The position numbers and the translations under genes were made by a program. A DNA stretch of 64,000 nt from Paraflavisolibacter caeni (GTDB lineage: Bacteria; Bacteroidota; Bacteroidia; Chitinophagales; Chitinophagaceae): the NCBI RefSeq assembly GCF_025628885.1, contig NZ_JAOTIF010000007.1, positions 161,395 through 225,394 of the forward strand, read 5' to 3'. The notes under the pieces are model-generated. The model saw only the letters and a list, made by a program, of their open reading frames with translations, had not been told where the DNA came from and made no database searches. Below, in pieces: positions 8,784 to 17,462 of this stretch (the first letter of the stretch is position 1; each line of letters begins with the position of its first letter).

Positions 8784-10619
8784 ATGAATAATAAATTAAT
8801 TAAGAAAATAATGAGAGGAGTCGTTGTCGGTGGCGCTTCTTTCAGTATCATCTGTTCTCTTTTTTCCTGCCAGAAATTCCTGGATAGGGAACCTCTGGAC
8901 CAGGTATCTACACCGGCCTTTTGGGTAACACCACAGGAATTGGATGCCTATATAATAAATTTATATACTTGGCTTCCCGGACAGATAGGTACAGATGCAG
9001 GGAGTATGGGCTCCTATTCAGATGACCAGGTATCGGACAATATGGTGCAGGCATCGGGTTATAACAGATATATGAATGGTGAAAATTCCACCACCCCCGC
9101 TTCCGGTGGTTCATGGAACTGGACTGCTATCCGACAAATCAACACGTTTTTTGATAACTATAAAAAATGTACGGCACCTTTCGCGGCTTATCAGCAGACT
9201 TATGGGGAAGCTTGCTTTTTGAAAGCATTAGCATATCATAACATGGTGAAGGCGTTTGGTGATGTACCTTGGTATTCTCACGTGCTATCACAAACGGATT
9301 CAGTAGAATTGTTTAGACCGAGAGATTCCAGAGCGTTGGTGGTAGATTCCATCTTGGCACTCATGGATTCTTCCATCAAGTACCTTAAGCCAAGAGCTGC
9401 TGTTACTGTTAACAGGATCAATAAAGAAACAGCATTGATTTTTAAATCACGCGTAGCCTTGTTTGAAGGAACCTGGGCTAAATACCACGCCGGAACACCT
9501 TCGGCTTCAAGTGTAGATGCCAATAAGATGTTCCAAAAAGCAATAGATGCATACACGCAGTTTAAAACAGATTGTGGTGGATTTATAGGCAAATTATATA
9601 AAGCCGATGGTACAAAAGAGAGCTATCACAACTTGTTTGGCAAATTTGACTATGCAAATGTTCCGGAAGTTACCCTGAGCAGGACCTTTTCTAATGCGTT
9701 ATTTCCAAATTCATGCCAAACAGGTTATGTACTATGGGAATATGGCTATGGTGGCTGCACCTGGTCTTTAGATATGGCAAGGAGTTATCTGAAAAAAGAT
9801 GGAACATCAGTAGACATCATGGACACTATCAATGTAGCAACACAAACGGGTGCAGCTTGGTTAACTCAAATGGCAGATCTGCTTGATCCTAGGTTCCGCC
9901 AAAGTATCTTTGTACCGGGTGACTATATGTATGATAATACTCCTCCTTATAAGGATTGGGTATATAAAGAACCACGAATGAATTTGGATGCTACTCGACA
10001 AGCCAGAAGTTCAATAACCGGTATGGCTCCCAAGAAAGGACATAACCCAAGTTCGATAATGAAGAACTATTCTGATCCTGCGGTGGCAAGTGTTAATTTC
10101 AGAATACCGGAACTGATGCTCAACTATGTGGAAGCTTATGTTGAATTGAAAGGTGCCTTACCGGATCTTTCTGATAATATAGACTTACTCCGCGACCGCG
10201 TGGGTATGCCTGCATTGACAGGTAATCTACCGGACGTAACTAAAGGCTTCTGGCCTAACTATGGTTATCCTGTATCAAATATTCTGGCGATTGTGCGACA
10301 AGAAAGACGAGTTGAATTAGCCGGAGAAGGTTTTAGAACGAATGACTGGAAAAGATGGCGTGCACATGCGTTATTTAACGGCAGTCGTCCAAAGGGCTTT
10401 AGGTATAGTTCAACAGATGCCCTTCGTTCAACACTCCTAAAACGCGATGCCGGAGGTTATATGGATCCATACAACCCGAGTGGTCCTATTCCGTTTACTG
10501 CTAATGGAGGTGTGTACAAGTTCAATGATCAAAGAGACTACTTGTCTCCACTTCCAATGGATCAACTTATAAAGAACAAAAAATTGACGCAAAACCCAGG
10601 CTGGGATTCTCCCAAGTAA
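8784..10619 (+). CDS. SusD/RagB-type surface glycan-binding lipoprotein (pair 1)
   Basis: This 611-residue lipoprotein has a signal peptide with lipobox LFSC (Cys29), followed by the SusD-typical QKFLDREPLDQVS. The C-terminal SusD block RQERRVELAGEGFRTNDWKRWRAH is clear, as is the closing PLPMDQLIKNKKLTQNPGW. It forms the extracellular lid on the SusC barrel encoded just upstream and captures the oligosaccharide. A strong terminator hairpin follows 30 bases after the stop, so the pair is its own transcription unit. Confidence 0.92.
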   Translation: MNNKLIKKIMRGVVVGGASFSIICSLFSCQKFLDREPLDQVSTPAFWVTPQELDAYIINLYTWLPGQIGTDAGSMGSYSDDQVSDNMVQASGYNRYMNGENSTTPASGGSWNWTAIRQINTFFDNYKKCTAPFAAYQQTYGEACFLKALAYHNMVKAFGDVPWYSHVLSQTDSVELFRPRDSRALVVDSILALMDSSIKYLKPRAAVTVNRINKETALIFKSRVALFEGTWAKYHAGTPSASSVDANKMFQKAIDAYTQFKTDCGGFIGKLYKADGTKESYHNLFGKFDYANVPEVTLSRTFSNALFPNSCQTGYVLWEYGYGGCTWSLDMARSYLKKDGTSVDIMDTINVATQTGAAWLTQMADLLDPRFRQSIFVPGDYMYDNTPPYKDWVYKEPRMNLDATRQARSSITGMAPKKGHNPSSIMKNYSDPAVASVNFRIPELMLNYVEAYVELKGALPDLSDNIDLLRDRVGMPALTGNLPDVTKGFWPNYGYPVSNILAIVRQERRVELAGEGFRTNDWKRWRAHALFNGSRPKGFRYSSTDALRSTLLKRDAGGYMDPYNPSGPIPFTANGGVYKFNDQRDYLSPLPMDQLIKNKKLTQNPGWDSPK

Positions 10620-10648
10620 TCGATTTTTATCTAAAACCTGTTGAATAG

Positions 10649-10690
10649 AGGATATGCTGCTTTTTTATTAAAGCAGCATATCCTTTTTTA
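10649..10690 (+). terminator. Strong intrinsic terminator after SusC/SusD pair 1
   Basis: A perfect 12-base stem (AGGATATGCTGC 10649-10660 with GCAGCATATCCT 10673-10684) has an AT-rich loop and a T-run at 10684-10689. The loop T-run could also serve the opposite strand. Confidence 0.9.
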
Positions 10691-10865
10691 GGTTCGGAAC
10701 CAGGTCAAAACCCTTCACAGAGATATTTATACAATCAGCCCTTTTCCTCAGCATTTGTGCATTACCTGTTTAAATCAGACCAATGTTTTTTATAAAGCGC
10801 AGCTTTTTTCATAACCCAATTTCGAATTTTTGTAACTGATCCCAATGCCCATACAATTACTCCAA

Positions 10866-12935
10866 ATGAAAAGGTTACTTTTTTTATTGTGTTTTACGCC
10901 ACTTATGGCGGCAGCCACGGATTTCACGATCGTCACTCAAAGCAGCCACCCGGCCGTTGCTTTCAGTATTTCTGAACTTAAGAATTTTCTGGACAAAAAG
11001 GATGATTTGCACTTTACAAGTAATGGCAAATCAGCTGATTGGATCATAACATTAAAAAAGAATGCGTCCTTACAGGAAAGTGCTTTTGCTGTAAACTGCT
11101 TTGTCAGAAACAGGAAACAATACATTGAACTGAGTGGTGCTGCTGATAAAGATATTCCTTGTGCTGTTTACACGCTGTTGGAGAAGCTTGGCTATACTTT
11201 TGAGTTCAATGGTTATTTTCTTGATAGAAAGATCGATAAAGCAGCTCTTAAAAACTACTCCGAAATCATTGTGCCTGCAGTGAAATACCGTGGTATCCGG
11301 CAGCACATTAATTTCCCCATGGACATTTCTTCTTATTCACTACCTGATGCAAAGGAGTATATACGCAACCTGGCAAGGATGCGTTTCAACTTTATTGCGT
11401 TTCACAGTTATCCGGGTCAGTGGTACGAGTTAAAAAAGAAAGATACAACGGCATATGCCGGCAATTTTTTCTACGGCGACCGACATGATATTCCGGATAA
11501 TCCACTGATTAAACAGTATGTCCATAACAACAAAACATACTGTATACCAGAGATAGAACCTTATTTTGACAACCTGCCCAAACGAAGCCAAATGACGGTG
11601 TATTGGCTGCAAGAGGTTATGAAAGAAGCCAAACGGGCAGGCATGACCGTACAGTTTTCATTTGAGCCAAGAAACAAATCGACTGATATACAGCCAACGC
11701 TTGAAGCATTGCAACAAATATACAGGCAATACCCGCAGATAGATGCCATCGAAATGATTACCGAAGAAAGTGGCGGCTGGGGCGCTCGAAATACTGCTGA
11801 AGAAACCAAATCAATTCTCAGCTCATTCTTCGGAACAGAAATTTTAAAAGACAGTATACTTACTTCGCCGATTGAGCCGGTGCAGTCAGATCTTTGTTAT
11901 GTCTATGGACAAATAGGACATGTGCTTAAAGTAATTGATGCCGCCAATCAACACCATATTTCATTGCCACCGCTAAAGCTGGGCATTTATTGCACCAACA
12001 AATACAATGTACCCGCCTATCATCTTGCAAGAAAATATTTACCGGCAGGTAAAATTTGTATCATGCCTGCACATGGGAGCGAGTATGTAGCCCGCAACGT
12101 TCCAAAAGTTCTGTCTGATAAAAACGACCGGAAAAATACTGTCATATATTCCTGGCTGGAGTTTGACGGTATGATGTACCTGCAGCAAAATGGAATTAAA
12201 GGTATTTATGAATTACTTAGTGAGCAGCCGGGTATATCGTCTGGCGGCATGAATACCATAGCATTTAACCACTGGCGTACGGCTGAGAATAATATCACTG
12301 CCCGGTATGCTGCTCTTGCAACCATTTATGGCGCTGAAGACCCGGATGCTTTTTATAGAAACTATGCGCAACGGCTGGGTATATCGGATCCGGAAACATT
12401 TAGCAGGGCCCTGGGTTTGCTGCAAAAGGCCTTTAGTTCCCATACTTCAAACCTGGGCTTTGCCTGGAAGGGATACTGGAGAAATGGATTCATGTTTCAT
12501 TCCGATAAAGAGCTGAAAGAAATGCTGCAACAATACGAAGCTGCAAGGCAGGTATTAAGTAATTGTGCGGCAGGTAATAAAAACAAGTATGCTCAAACAA
12601 CCATTTCTTTCCTGGATAATCGGTTAAGGGCTACTAACATCTATCTTCAGGCATTTATAAAAGCCAATGAGTTGAATGCCCCGAACATCAGCAATGAAAA
12701 ATACAATACCATCTGTAACGAAGTATTGAACATATTTAATGAATGTTTAAAGGTATATGCAGAGATGATGCCCGACAGAGGCTGTGAAGGAACATTGATC
12801 AACTTATATCTATCCCCGGTAAAGGCTATTAAGATATCACGACAAAAGAAAACCGGTGTTCCGTTAGACGAACCAATAAAGCCAACAGAGCATTTTGATG
12901 CACCTGCTGCGCCAATATTTAAAGATGGTAATTAG
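10866..12935 (+). CDS. Secreted GH67N-like (alpha-glucuronidase-type) putative glycoside hydrolase
   Basis: From the ATG at 10866 the protein has 689 residues and a normal signal peptide (MKRLLFLLCFTPLMAAA); an ATG at 10845 would add seven residues before it. Residues about 20-115 look like the small alpha/beta domain that precedes the barrel in alpha-glucuronidases and related families (DIPCAVYTLLEKLGYTFEFNGYF). A TIM-barrel-like region follows (KYRGIRQHINFPMD, NLARMRFNFIAFHSY), and IEMITEESGGWG holds acidic residues that could be catalytic. I do not recognise a characterised family with certainty; GH67/GH115-like or a DUF4838-type protein are options. It lies between a pectin-type SusCD pair and a beta-helix protein, so an uronic-acid-linked side chain is a plausible target, by inference. 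Confidence 0.55.
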   Translation: MKRLLFLLCFTPLMAAATDFTIVTQSSHPAVAFSISELKNFLDKKDDLHFTSNGKSADWIITLKKNASLQESAFAVNCFVRNRKQYIELSGAADKDIPCAVYTLLEKLGYTFEFNGYFLDRKIDKAALKNYSEIIVPAVKYRGIRQHINFPMDISSYSLPDAKEYIRNLARMRFNFIAFHSYPGQWYELKKKDTTAYAGNFFYGDRHDIPDNPLIKQYVHNNKTYCIPEIEPYFDNLPKRSQMTVYWLQEVMKEAKRAGMTVQFSFEPRNKSTDIQPTLEALQQIYRQYPQIDAIEMITEESGGWGARNTAEETKSILSSFFGTEILKDSILTSPIEPVQSDLCYVYGQIGHVLKVIDAANQHHISLPPLKLGIYCTNKYNVPAYHLARKYLPAGKICIMPAHGSEYVARNVPKVLSDKNDRKNTVIYSWLEFDGMMYLQQNGIKGIYELLSEQPGISSGGMNTIAFNHWRTAENNITARYAALATIYGAEDPDAFYRNYAQRLGISDPETFSRALGLLQKAFSSHTSNLGFAWKGYWRNGFMFHSDKELKEMLQQYEAARQVLSNCAAGNKNKYAQTTISFLDNRLRATNIYLQAFIKANELNAPNISNEKYNTICNEVLNIFNECLKVYAEMMPDRGCEGTLINLYLSPVKAIKISRQKKTGVPLDEPIKPTEHFDAPAAPIFKDGN

Positions 12936-12995
12936 TCCCATGCAACGTTTGTTCGTTTTAGCAGGTAAGTGGTTTTTATTACAACTATTAATCAA

Positions 12996-15176
12996 ATGAC
13001 AAGAAGAAGCTGGAGCGTTATATTTTATTTCCTGGTGATTTTTTTTGGTCTTTCGGTAAATGCTTTTGGTATCAATATTTATATATCACCTAGTGGAAAA
13101 GATAGCAACAAGGGGAGTAAACAAAGTCCTTTACTTACTCTGAATGGTGCAAGAGACAGAATAAGGGAGCTCCGCAAAAGCGGCCCCATCAAAGAGACCA
13201 TCTATGTTATCATTGAAAATGGTGTTTACTATATGTCGCGACCGCTTGAACTAAGTAGTGAAGATGGCGGCAGCGCAGCAGCGCCTGTAGTATATAAAGC
13301 GGCCGATGGCGCTTCGCCTGTTTTTTATGGCGGAATAGAAATAAGGGGCTTTACAAAAGTTAACGACCAGTTATGGAAAGCTTTTGTTCCACAAACAGCC
13401 AATTTCGGCTGGTATTTTGAACAGCTTTTTGTGAACGATAAAAGAGCTCAAAGAGCAGTAAGTCCAGATACAGGATTTTACTATCTTAAAAGTGCAGATG
13501 AAACCATTCTGGATAAGCGGGGAGCGAATGCCGGCTTTGCCGTTCAACAGGTTTGGCTTGACAGCGTTGATGCAGCAAAGGAACTGAGCCTGGTTGAGAC
13601 GAAGGAATGGAATGACGTAATATTTCATTTTTATCATAAATGGGATTATACAAGAAAGCGATTGCAATTTTATAATCCTGAAAATAGCAGCTTCTATGTT
13701 GAAGGTAAAAGCATGAAGCCATGGAACAGGCTTGATTCGCATACGCTGGTTGCAATTGAAAACTATCGACAGGCTTTGGATCATCCGGGTGAATGGTTTT
13801 TATCGCGTAGCGGAGAACTGTTCTACATTCCGCTGCCCGGGGAAACCATTGAGCATACCCGGTTTATGGCGCCCGTGCTGGATCGGTTTATTGTGATGCA
13901 GGGGAATGAGCAGACCGGCAAACAGGTTGAATATATCCGTTTTGAAAATCTCAGGTTTAAAGTTTCCCGTTATCAAACCGGAGCAGGTGGAATTGAACCA
14001 ATGCAAGCCGGTGCACAGGTAGATGCAGTTATACTGGCTGATTTTGCCAGCAATATTTCTTTTATGAATTGTGAAGTTGGACAAATTGGTACTTATGCAT
14101 TCTGGTTCAGAAAATCCTGCAGCAACTGTACTGTTCAGCATTGCCTTATGCAGGATCTGGGTGCCGGTGGTATTAAGATTGGAAATGTTATTAGTCCGCA
14201 GAAGGGTGTTCCTGTTTATAGTGATACCTTAAAAACCGACCCAATTGATTCAATTGCTTTTCAAAAGTATTTAACCCGAAAAATAAAAATTGATAATAAT
14301 ATTATTCGCGGGGGCGGGAAAATATTTCCCTGTGCTGTAGGCGTTGGTATTTTAAATGGATCAGATAACACGGTAAGTCATAACGAGATTTCCGACCTGT
14401 TTTATTCAGGTATTTCTGTCGGTTGGGTCTGGGGTTACTCCTATAGCGCGGCTAAGCGCAATACCATTTCGTTCAATCACATTCATCATCTTGGTTGGGG
14501 GGTATTAAGTGATATGGGTGGAATTTATACATTGGGTCCATCGGAAGGCACTGTAGTCAGCAACAATACCGTCCATGATATTTATGCATACAGTTATGGT
14601 GGCTGGGGCTTGTATACAGATGAGGGATCAAGTGGTATATTGATGGAGAACAACCTTGTATACAACTGCAAAAGCCAGGGGTTTCACCAACATTATGGAA
14701 GGAACAACATCATTCGCAATAATATTTTTGCTTTTAACGGGAAATCGCAACTGGCTGCTACCCGAATTGAAAAGCATTTGTCATTTAGCTTTACCAATAA
14801 TATTATCTATTTCACGAAAGGAGAGCTGACTGCAGGTAACTGGCATAAGGTGAATATATTATCTGACAGTAATTGCTATTGGGATACCCGGACTCCGCAT
14901 ATAAAATTCGATACAATCAGCTTTGACAAATGGCAAAACCTTGGAAGGGATCAACATTCCGTAATAACCGATCCGATGTTTGTTGCACCTGAATCCTACA
15001 ATTTCGGTATCAAGAATTCAGCACTGTGCAGGACAATAGGATTCAAACCATTCGACTATGGACAGGCCGGCGTGTATGGCTCAGCTGAATGGAAGCAGAA
15101 AGCAGCTTTACAACCAGGTAGAATGAAGCAATTTTCAATTGAGCACTTCCCTGAAAACCGAACGGGTAGAGATTAG
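12996..15176 (+). CDS. Secreted right-handed parallel beta-helix protein, GH141-like
   Basis: The ATG at 12996 gives 726 residues with a signal peptide (MTRRSWSVIFYFLVIFFGLSVNA); a GTG at 12969 is less likely. The start of the mature part (IYISPSGKDSNKGSKQSPLLTLNGARDRIREL) and the following ENGVYYMSRPLELSSEDGG are the hallmark of large beta-helix carbohydrate enzymes. The C-terminal half (about 330-640) has repeated short strands with Asn ladders such as NNTVHDI, ENNLVYN and IIRNNIFAFNG. GH141 (fucosidase/xylanase, known in rhamnogalacturonan-II breakdown) is the closest family I can name, but other parallel beta-helix families are possible. The gene is 60 bases behind the GH67N-like gene, so the two are probably co-transcribed. 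Confidence 0.65.
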   Translation: MTRRSWSVIFYFLVIFFGLSVNAFGINIYISPSGKDSNKGSKQSPLLTLNGARDRIRELRKSGPIKETIYVIIENGVYYMSRPLELSSEDGGSAAAPVVYKAADGASPVFYGGIEIRGFTKVNDQLWKAFVPQTANFGWYFEQLFVNDKRAQRAVSPDTGFYYLKSADETILDKRGANAGFAVQQVWLDSVDAAKELSLVETKEWNDVIFHFYHKWDYTRKRLQFYNPENSSFYVEGKSMKPWNRLDSHTLVAIENYRQALDHPGEWFLSRSGELFYIPLPGETIEHTRFMAPVLDRFIVMQGNEQTGKQVEYIRFENLRFKVSRYQTGAGGIEPMQAGAQVDAVILADFASNISFMNCEVGQIGTYAFWFRKSCSNCTVQHCLMQDLGAGGIKIGNVISPQKGVPVYSDTLKTDPIDSIAFQKYLTRKIKIDNNIIRGGGKIFPCAVGVGILNGSDNTVSHNEISDLFYSGISVGWVWGYSYSAAKRNTISFNHIHHLGWGVLSDMGGIYTLGPSEGTVVSNNTVHDIYAYSYGGWGLYTDEGSSGILMENNLVYNCKSQGFHQHYGRNNIIRNNIFAFNGKSQLAATRIEKHLSFSFTNNIIYFTKGELTAGNWHKVNILSDSNCYWDTRTPHIKFDTISFDKWQNLGRDQHSVITDPMFVAPESYNFGIKNSALCRTIGFKPFDYGQAGVYGSAEWKQKAALQPGRMKQFSIEHFPENRTGRD

Positions 15177-15262
15177 GGGAGTTGATTGCTGCTGCAAGTG
15201 ATGATGTTTATTGTAAGCAGCGTAGCTTGGCTACCATTGATTTTTTGTGCTGATGTAATTTT

Positions 15263-15298
15263 TTTTTTAATGTGGATGCGCTTGCGTTATTTTGCCTA
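15263..15298 (+). promoter_or_regulatory. Promoter/leader element, copy 1 of 2
   Basis: These 36 bases match 25082-25117 at 33 positions. They start with a T-run, contain GATGCGCTTGCG and end in TTATTTTGCCTA, where TTATTTTG resembles the -7 box TAnnTTTG. A second conserved block (15303-15322) ends in the ATG of the small open frame at 15320 and matches 25138-25157 at 16 of 20 positions. I read it as a promoter with leader. Confidence 0.5.
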
Positions 15299-15319
15299 AA
15301 ATCGATTACCCTAACGAAA

Positions 15320-15493
15320 ATGCTTTGCCGCTACTTATTTATCTTGCTTGCCTTGATAAGCTGTATTAGCTTACTTAAGCTTCATGCCCAGGAGAGTTCT
15401 TCCCTAAAGGATCACTTGATTAATATTCCATTCAAAGTCTTTGAGGCTATTAATATCACCACATCAAAGCATATAAATGTCAATAATTGTTGA
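15320..15493 (+). CDS. Small secreted peptide or truncated exported protein, 57 residues
   Basis: The frame begins with a convincing signal peptide (MLCRYLFILLALISC...LHAQ) and then stops after about 33 more residues (ESSSLKDHLINIPFKVFEAIN...). It sits directly behind promoter element copy 1. The short mature part matches no family I recognise. It may be a genuine small secreted protein, or the 5' stub of an exported enzyme whose remainder was deleted; the matching promoter at 25082 drives a full-length exported protein with a different sequence. About 100 bases later the sigma-factor gene begins. Confidence 0.4.
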   Translation: MLCRYLFILLALISCISLLKLHAQESSSLKDHLINIPFKVFEAINITTSKHINVNNC

Positions 15494-15523
15494 CCGCATT
15501 GCCAAAAAAACGATAAAATAAGT

Positions 15524-15547
15524 TGTTTCAACTTTTTTATTGAAACA
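15524..15547. repeat. Inverted repeat upstream of the ECF sigma gene
   Basis: TGTTTCAA (15524-15531) and TTGAAACA (15540-15547) flank an 8-base T-rich spacer, 44 bases before the sigma-factor start. It could be an operator or a small transcript hairpin. Confidence 0.35.
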
Positions 15548-15590
15548 GATATAATATTAGAATTGATTCATATGAAACAAAAAACAAGTG

Positions 15591-16199
15591 ATGACTGCAG
15601 AGAAAATTAAAGCCCTCACAGACTCAATCGCAGAACGAAACGACCATGCTGCTTTCGACCAGCTATTTCGGTATTATCTGCCGGGCCTGGTATCGTTTGC
15701 CGATTCTGTAATTAGCGACCGGCATCAGTCTGAAGAAGTAGTGAGCGACGTTTTTGTTAAGATATGGGATAACAGGAAGACCCTGACTGCAATAAGGAAC
15801 TTTTCACATTATATCTATATTGCTACACGACATCAGGCATTGAATCATATTAAAAGCCGGAAGGGATCTGCTTTTGTGGACCTGGACGATGCTGCCTTTG
15901 AGGACCTGGGTGAAGCGGCTTCTTTGTCGTTTAAAACACCGGAAAGAAGTATGATCGCAAAGGAAAACCTTGAAAAGATAGCCCAGGCGATCAATGAACT
16001 CCCTCCCCGCTGCCGCCTGATATTCCGCTTGATCAAAGAAGAGGGGCTGAAGTATCACGATGTTGCTGCCTTATTGGATCTTTCGGTAAAGACAGTCGAA
16101 AACCAGATGACCATTGCAATGAAACGGATGGTGGAGGTGCTGGAAGAATCATTGCCCGAGTATAATATGTACTATGCGCAAAAAAAAATACAAAAATAA
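15591..16199 (+). CDS. ECF RNA polymerase sigma factor (FecI-like)
   Basis: The 202-residue protein has sigma region 2 (LFRYYLPGLVSFADSVISD...EEVVSDVFVKIWDNR, about 25-60) and region 4 with a helix-turn-helix (INELPPRCRLIFRLI...YHDVAALLDLSVKTVENQM, about 130-180). The ATG at 15591 is preferred over the GTG one codon earlier. Position and type fit the cell-surface signalling modules of Bacteroidota: sigma factor, FecR-type anti-sigma, then a SusC with an N-terminal signalling domain. It would be released when the transporter at 17463 binds its ligand and would then transcribe that SusCD operon. A 12-codon frame (ATG at 15572) overlaps the start. Confidence 0.92.
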   Translation: MTAEKIKALTDSIAERNDHAAFDQLFRYYLPGLVSFADSVISDRHQSEEVVSDVFVKIWDNRKTLTAIRNFSHYIYIATRHQALNHIKSRKGSAFVDLDDAAFEDLGEAASLSFKTPERSMIAKENLEKIAQAINELPPRCRLIFRLIKEEGLKYHDVAALLDLSVKTVENQMTIAMKRMVEVLEESLPEYNMYYAQKKIQK

Positions 16200-16270
16200 T
16201 TACTACAGGTTTGGGGGGAAGAGGAGCAAAAAACTGTCTTTATAAATAATCAGAATAACATCAATATAAA

Positions 16271-17326
16271 ATGGCAGGGAGCAGATTAATAGAATTATTA
16301 ACAAAGAAGAAGTCAGGAGCACTGTCATTACCCGAGCTGAAGGAACTGAAGGATCTGTTGGCACGGAACCCGGAGGATGAATTCCTGGCATCACTGGTGG
16401 ATGATGTATTCCGGCAGCGGCTTGAATATGAAAATATGTATTCTGCCTCGAAGATTGAAGAATCCCTGCAGCGCCTGCACAAAAAGCTGGAGCAGCAGGA
16501 GGGAGCCGGGGAAAAGCGGTCAAGGGTGTTCCGCCTGAATAAGATGGCTGCCATAGCAGCCTGCTTGCTGCTCTTGGCCGGGTTGGGGTTGTATATGTTG
16601 TATGCTACCGGAAGCCAGTCTCTGAAACAAAATGTTGTGGCTACCAAGAAGGGATCGAAATCATATATCCTTCTTCCGGATGGTACACAGGTATGGCTGA
16701 ATGCAGATAGCCGGGTGGCATATAAAGATGATTTTGGAAAAGTAAACCGGGAGATTACACTCACCGGCGAAGCTTATTTCAATGTGGTGAAGGACAAAAG
16801 CCGGCCGTTTATCATTCACACGGAAACGATTGATGTTAAAGTACTGGGCACTGTCTTTAATGTGAGGGCATATAAAAATGACAGGAGTACAGAAACGACT
16901 CTGATCCGTGGATCGGTTGAGGTCAGCATGCGGAAAGATCCCGATCGTAAGTTTCTGCTAAAACCCTTTGAAAAGTTTTCCGTAAGCAATTCAGAAGAAG
17001 TGCGGGATAAGGAGGAGGCCGGAAGTGAAAGCACTGCCCTGTATACGGTAAACAAAATAAAACCAGTTGCAGACAGTTCCGGATCGATGGAAACAGAGTG
17101 GGTAAAGAATCGGCTGGTTTTCGAAAAAGAACGGCTCGATGCGATTGCTATGGAAATATCCCGCTGGTTTGATGTGGAGATACTGATAACAGATGAACAC
17201 TTAAAAAGCATGGAATATAGCGGGGCAGTGGGCAATGCCAGCCTGGAGCAAGTTTTAGAATCGCTGAAATTAACTGGAGCCTTAAATTATAAAATCAATA
17301 ATAAAACAGTTACAATAACCCCCTAA
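16271..17326 (+). CDS. FecR-type anti-sigma factor
   Basis: This 351-residue inner-membrane protein has a cytoplasmic N-terminal segment (1-90), one transmembrane helix (about 92-111, MAAIAACLLLLAGLGLYML), a periplasmic FecR domain (LPDGTQVWLNADSRVAYKDDF...REITLTGEAYFNV, about 133-225) and a C-terminal DUF4974-like domain (LDAIAMEISRWFDVEILITD to the end). It would hold the sigma factor encoded 71 bases upstream and receive the signal from the STN domain of the SusC encoded downstream. Confidence 0.92.
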   Translation: MAGSRLIELLTKKKSGALSLPELKELKDLLARNPEDEFLASLVDDVFRQRLEYENMYSASKIEESLQRLHKKLEQQEGAGEKRSRVFRLNKMAAIAACLLLLAGLGLYMLYATGSQSLKQNVVATKKGSKSYILLPDGTQVWLNADSRVAYKDDFGKVNREITLTGEAYFNVVKDKSRPFIIHTETIDVKVLGTVFNVRAYKNDRSTETTLIRGSVEVSMRKDPDRKFLLKPFEKFSVSNSEEVRDKEEAGSESTALYTVNKIKPVADSSGSMETEWVKNRLVFEKERLDAIAMEISRWFDVEILITDEHLKSMEYSGAVGNASLEQVLESLKLTGALNYKINNKTVTITP

Positions 17327-17377
17327 TTTTTAATCCAAACAACTAACGATTTATGAAATAATTCCCCCGAAAAAAAA

Positions 17378-17400
17378 GGGAAATGTTGCGAGCATTTCCC
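17378..17400 (+). promoter_or_regulatory. Hairpin between anti-sigma and susC genes
   Basis: GGGAAATG (17378-17385) pairs perfectly with CATTTCCC (17393-17400) around a 7-base loop. There is an A-run before it and none of the T-run expected of a + strand terminator after it. It could attenuate read-through from fecR or stabilise the susC transcript. Confidence 0.4.
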
Positions 17401-17462
17401 TGTGATCAACGAAAAAAAAAGCTTTGCCAAGCGTTATTTATTCATTTAATCAATTCGAAGAT

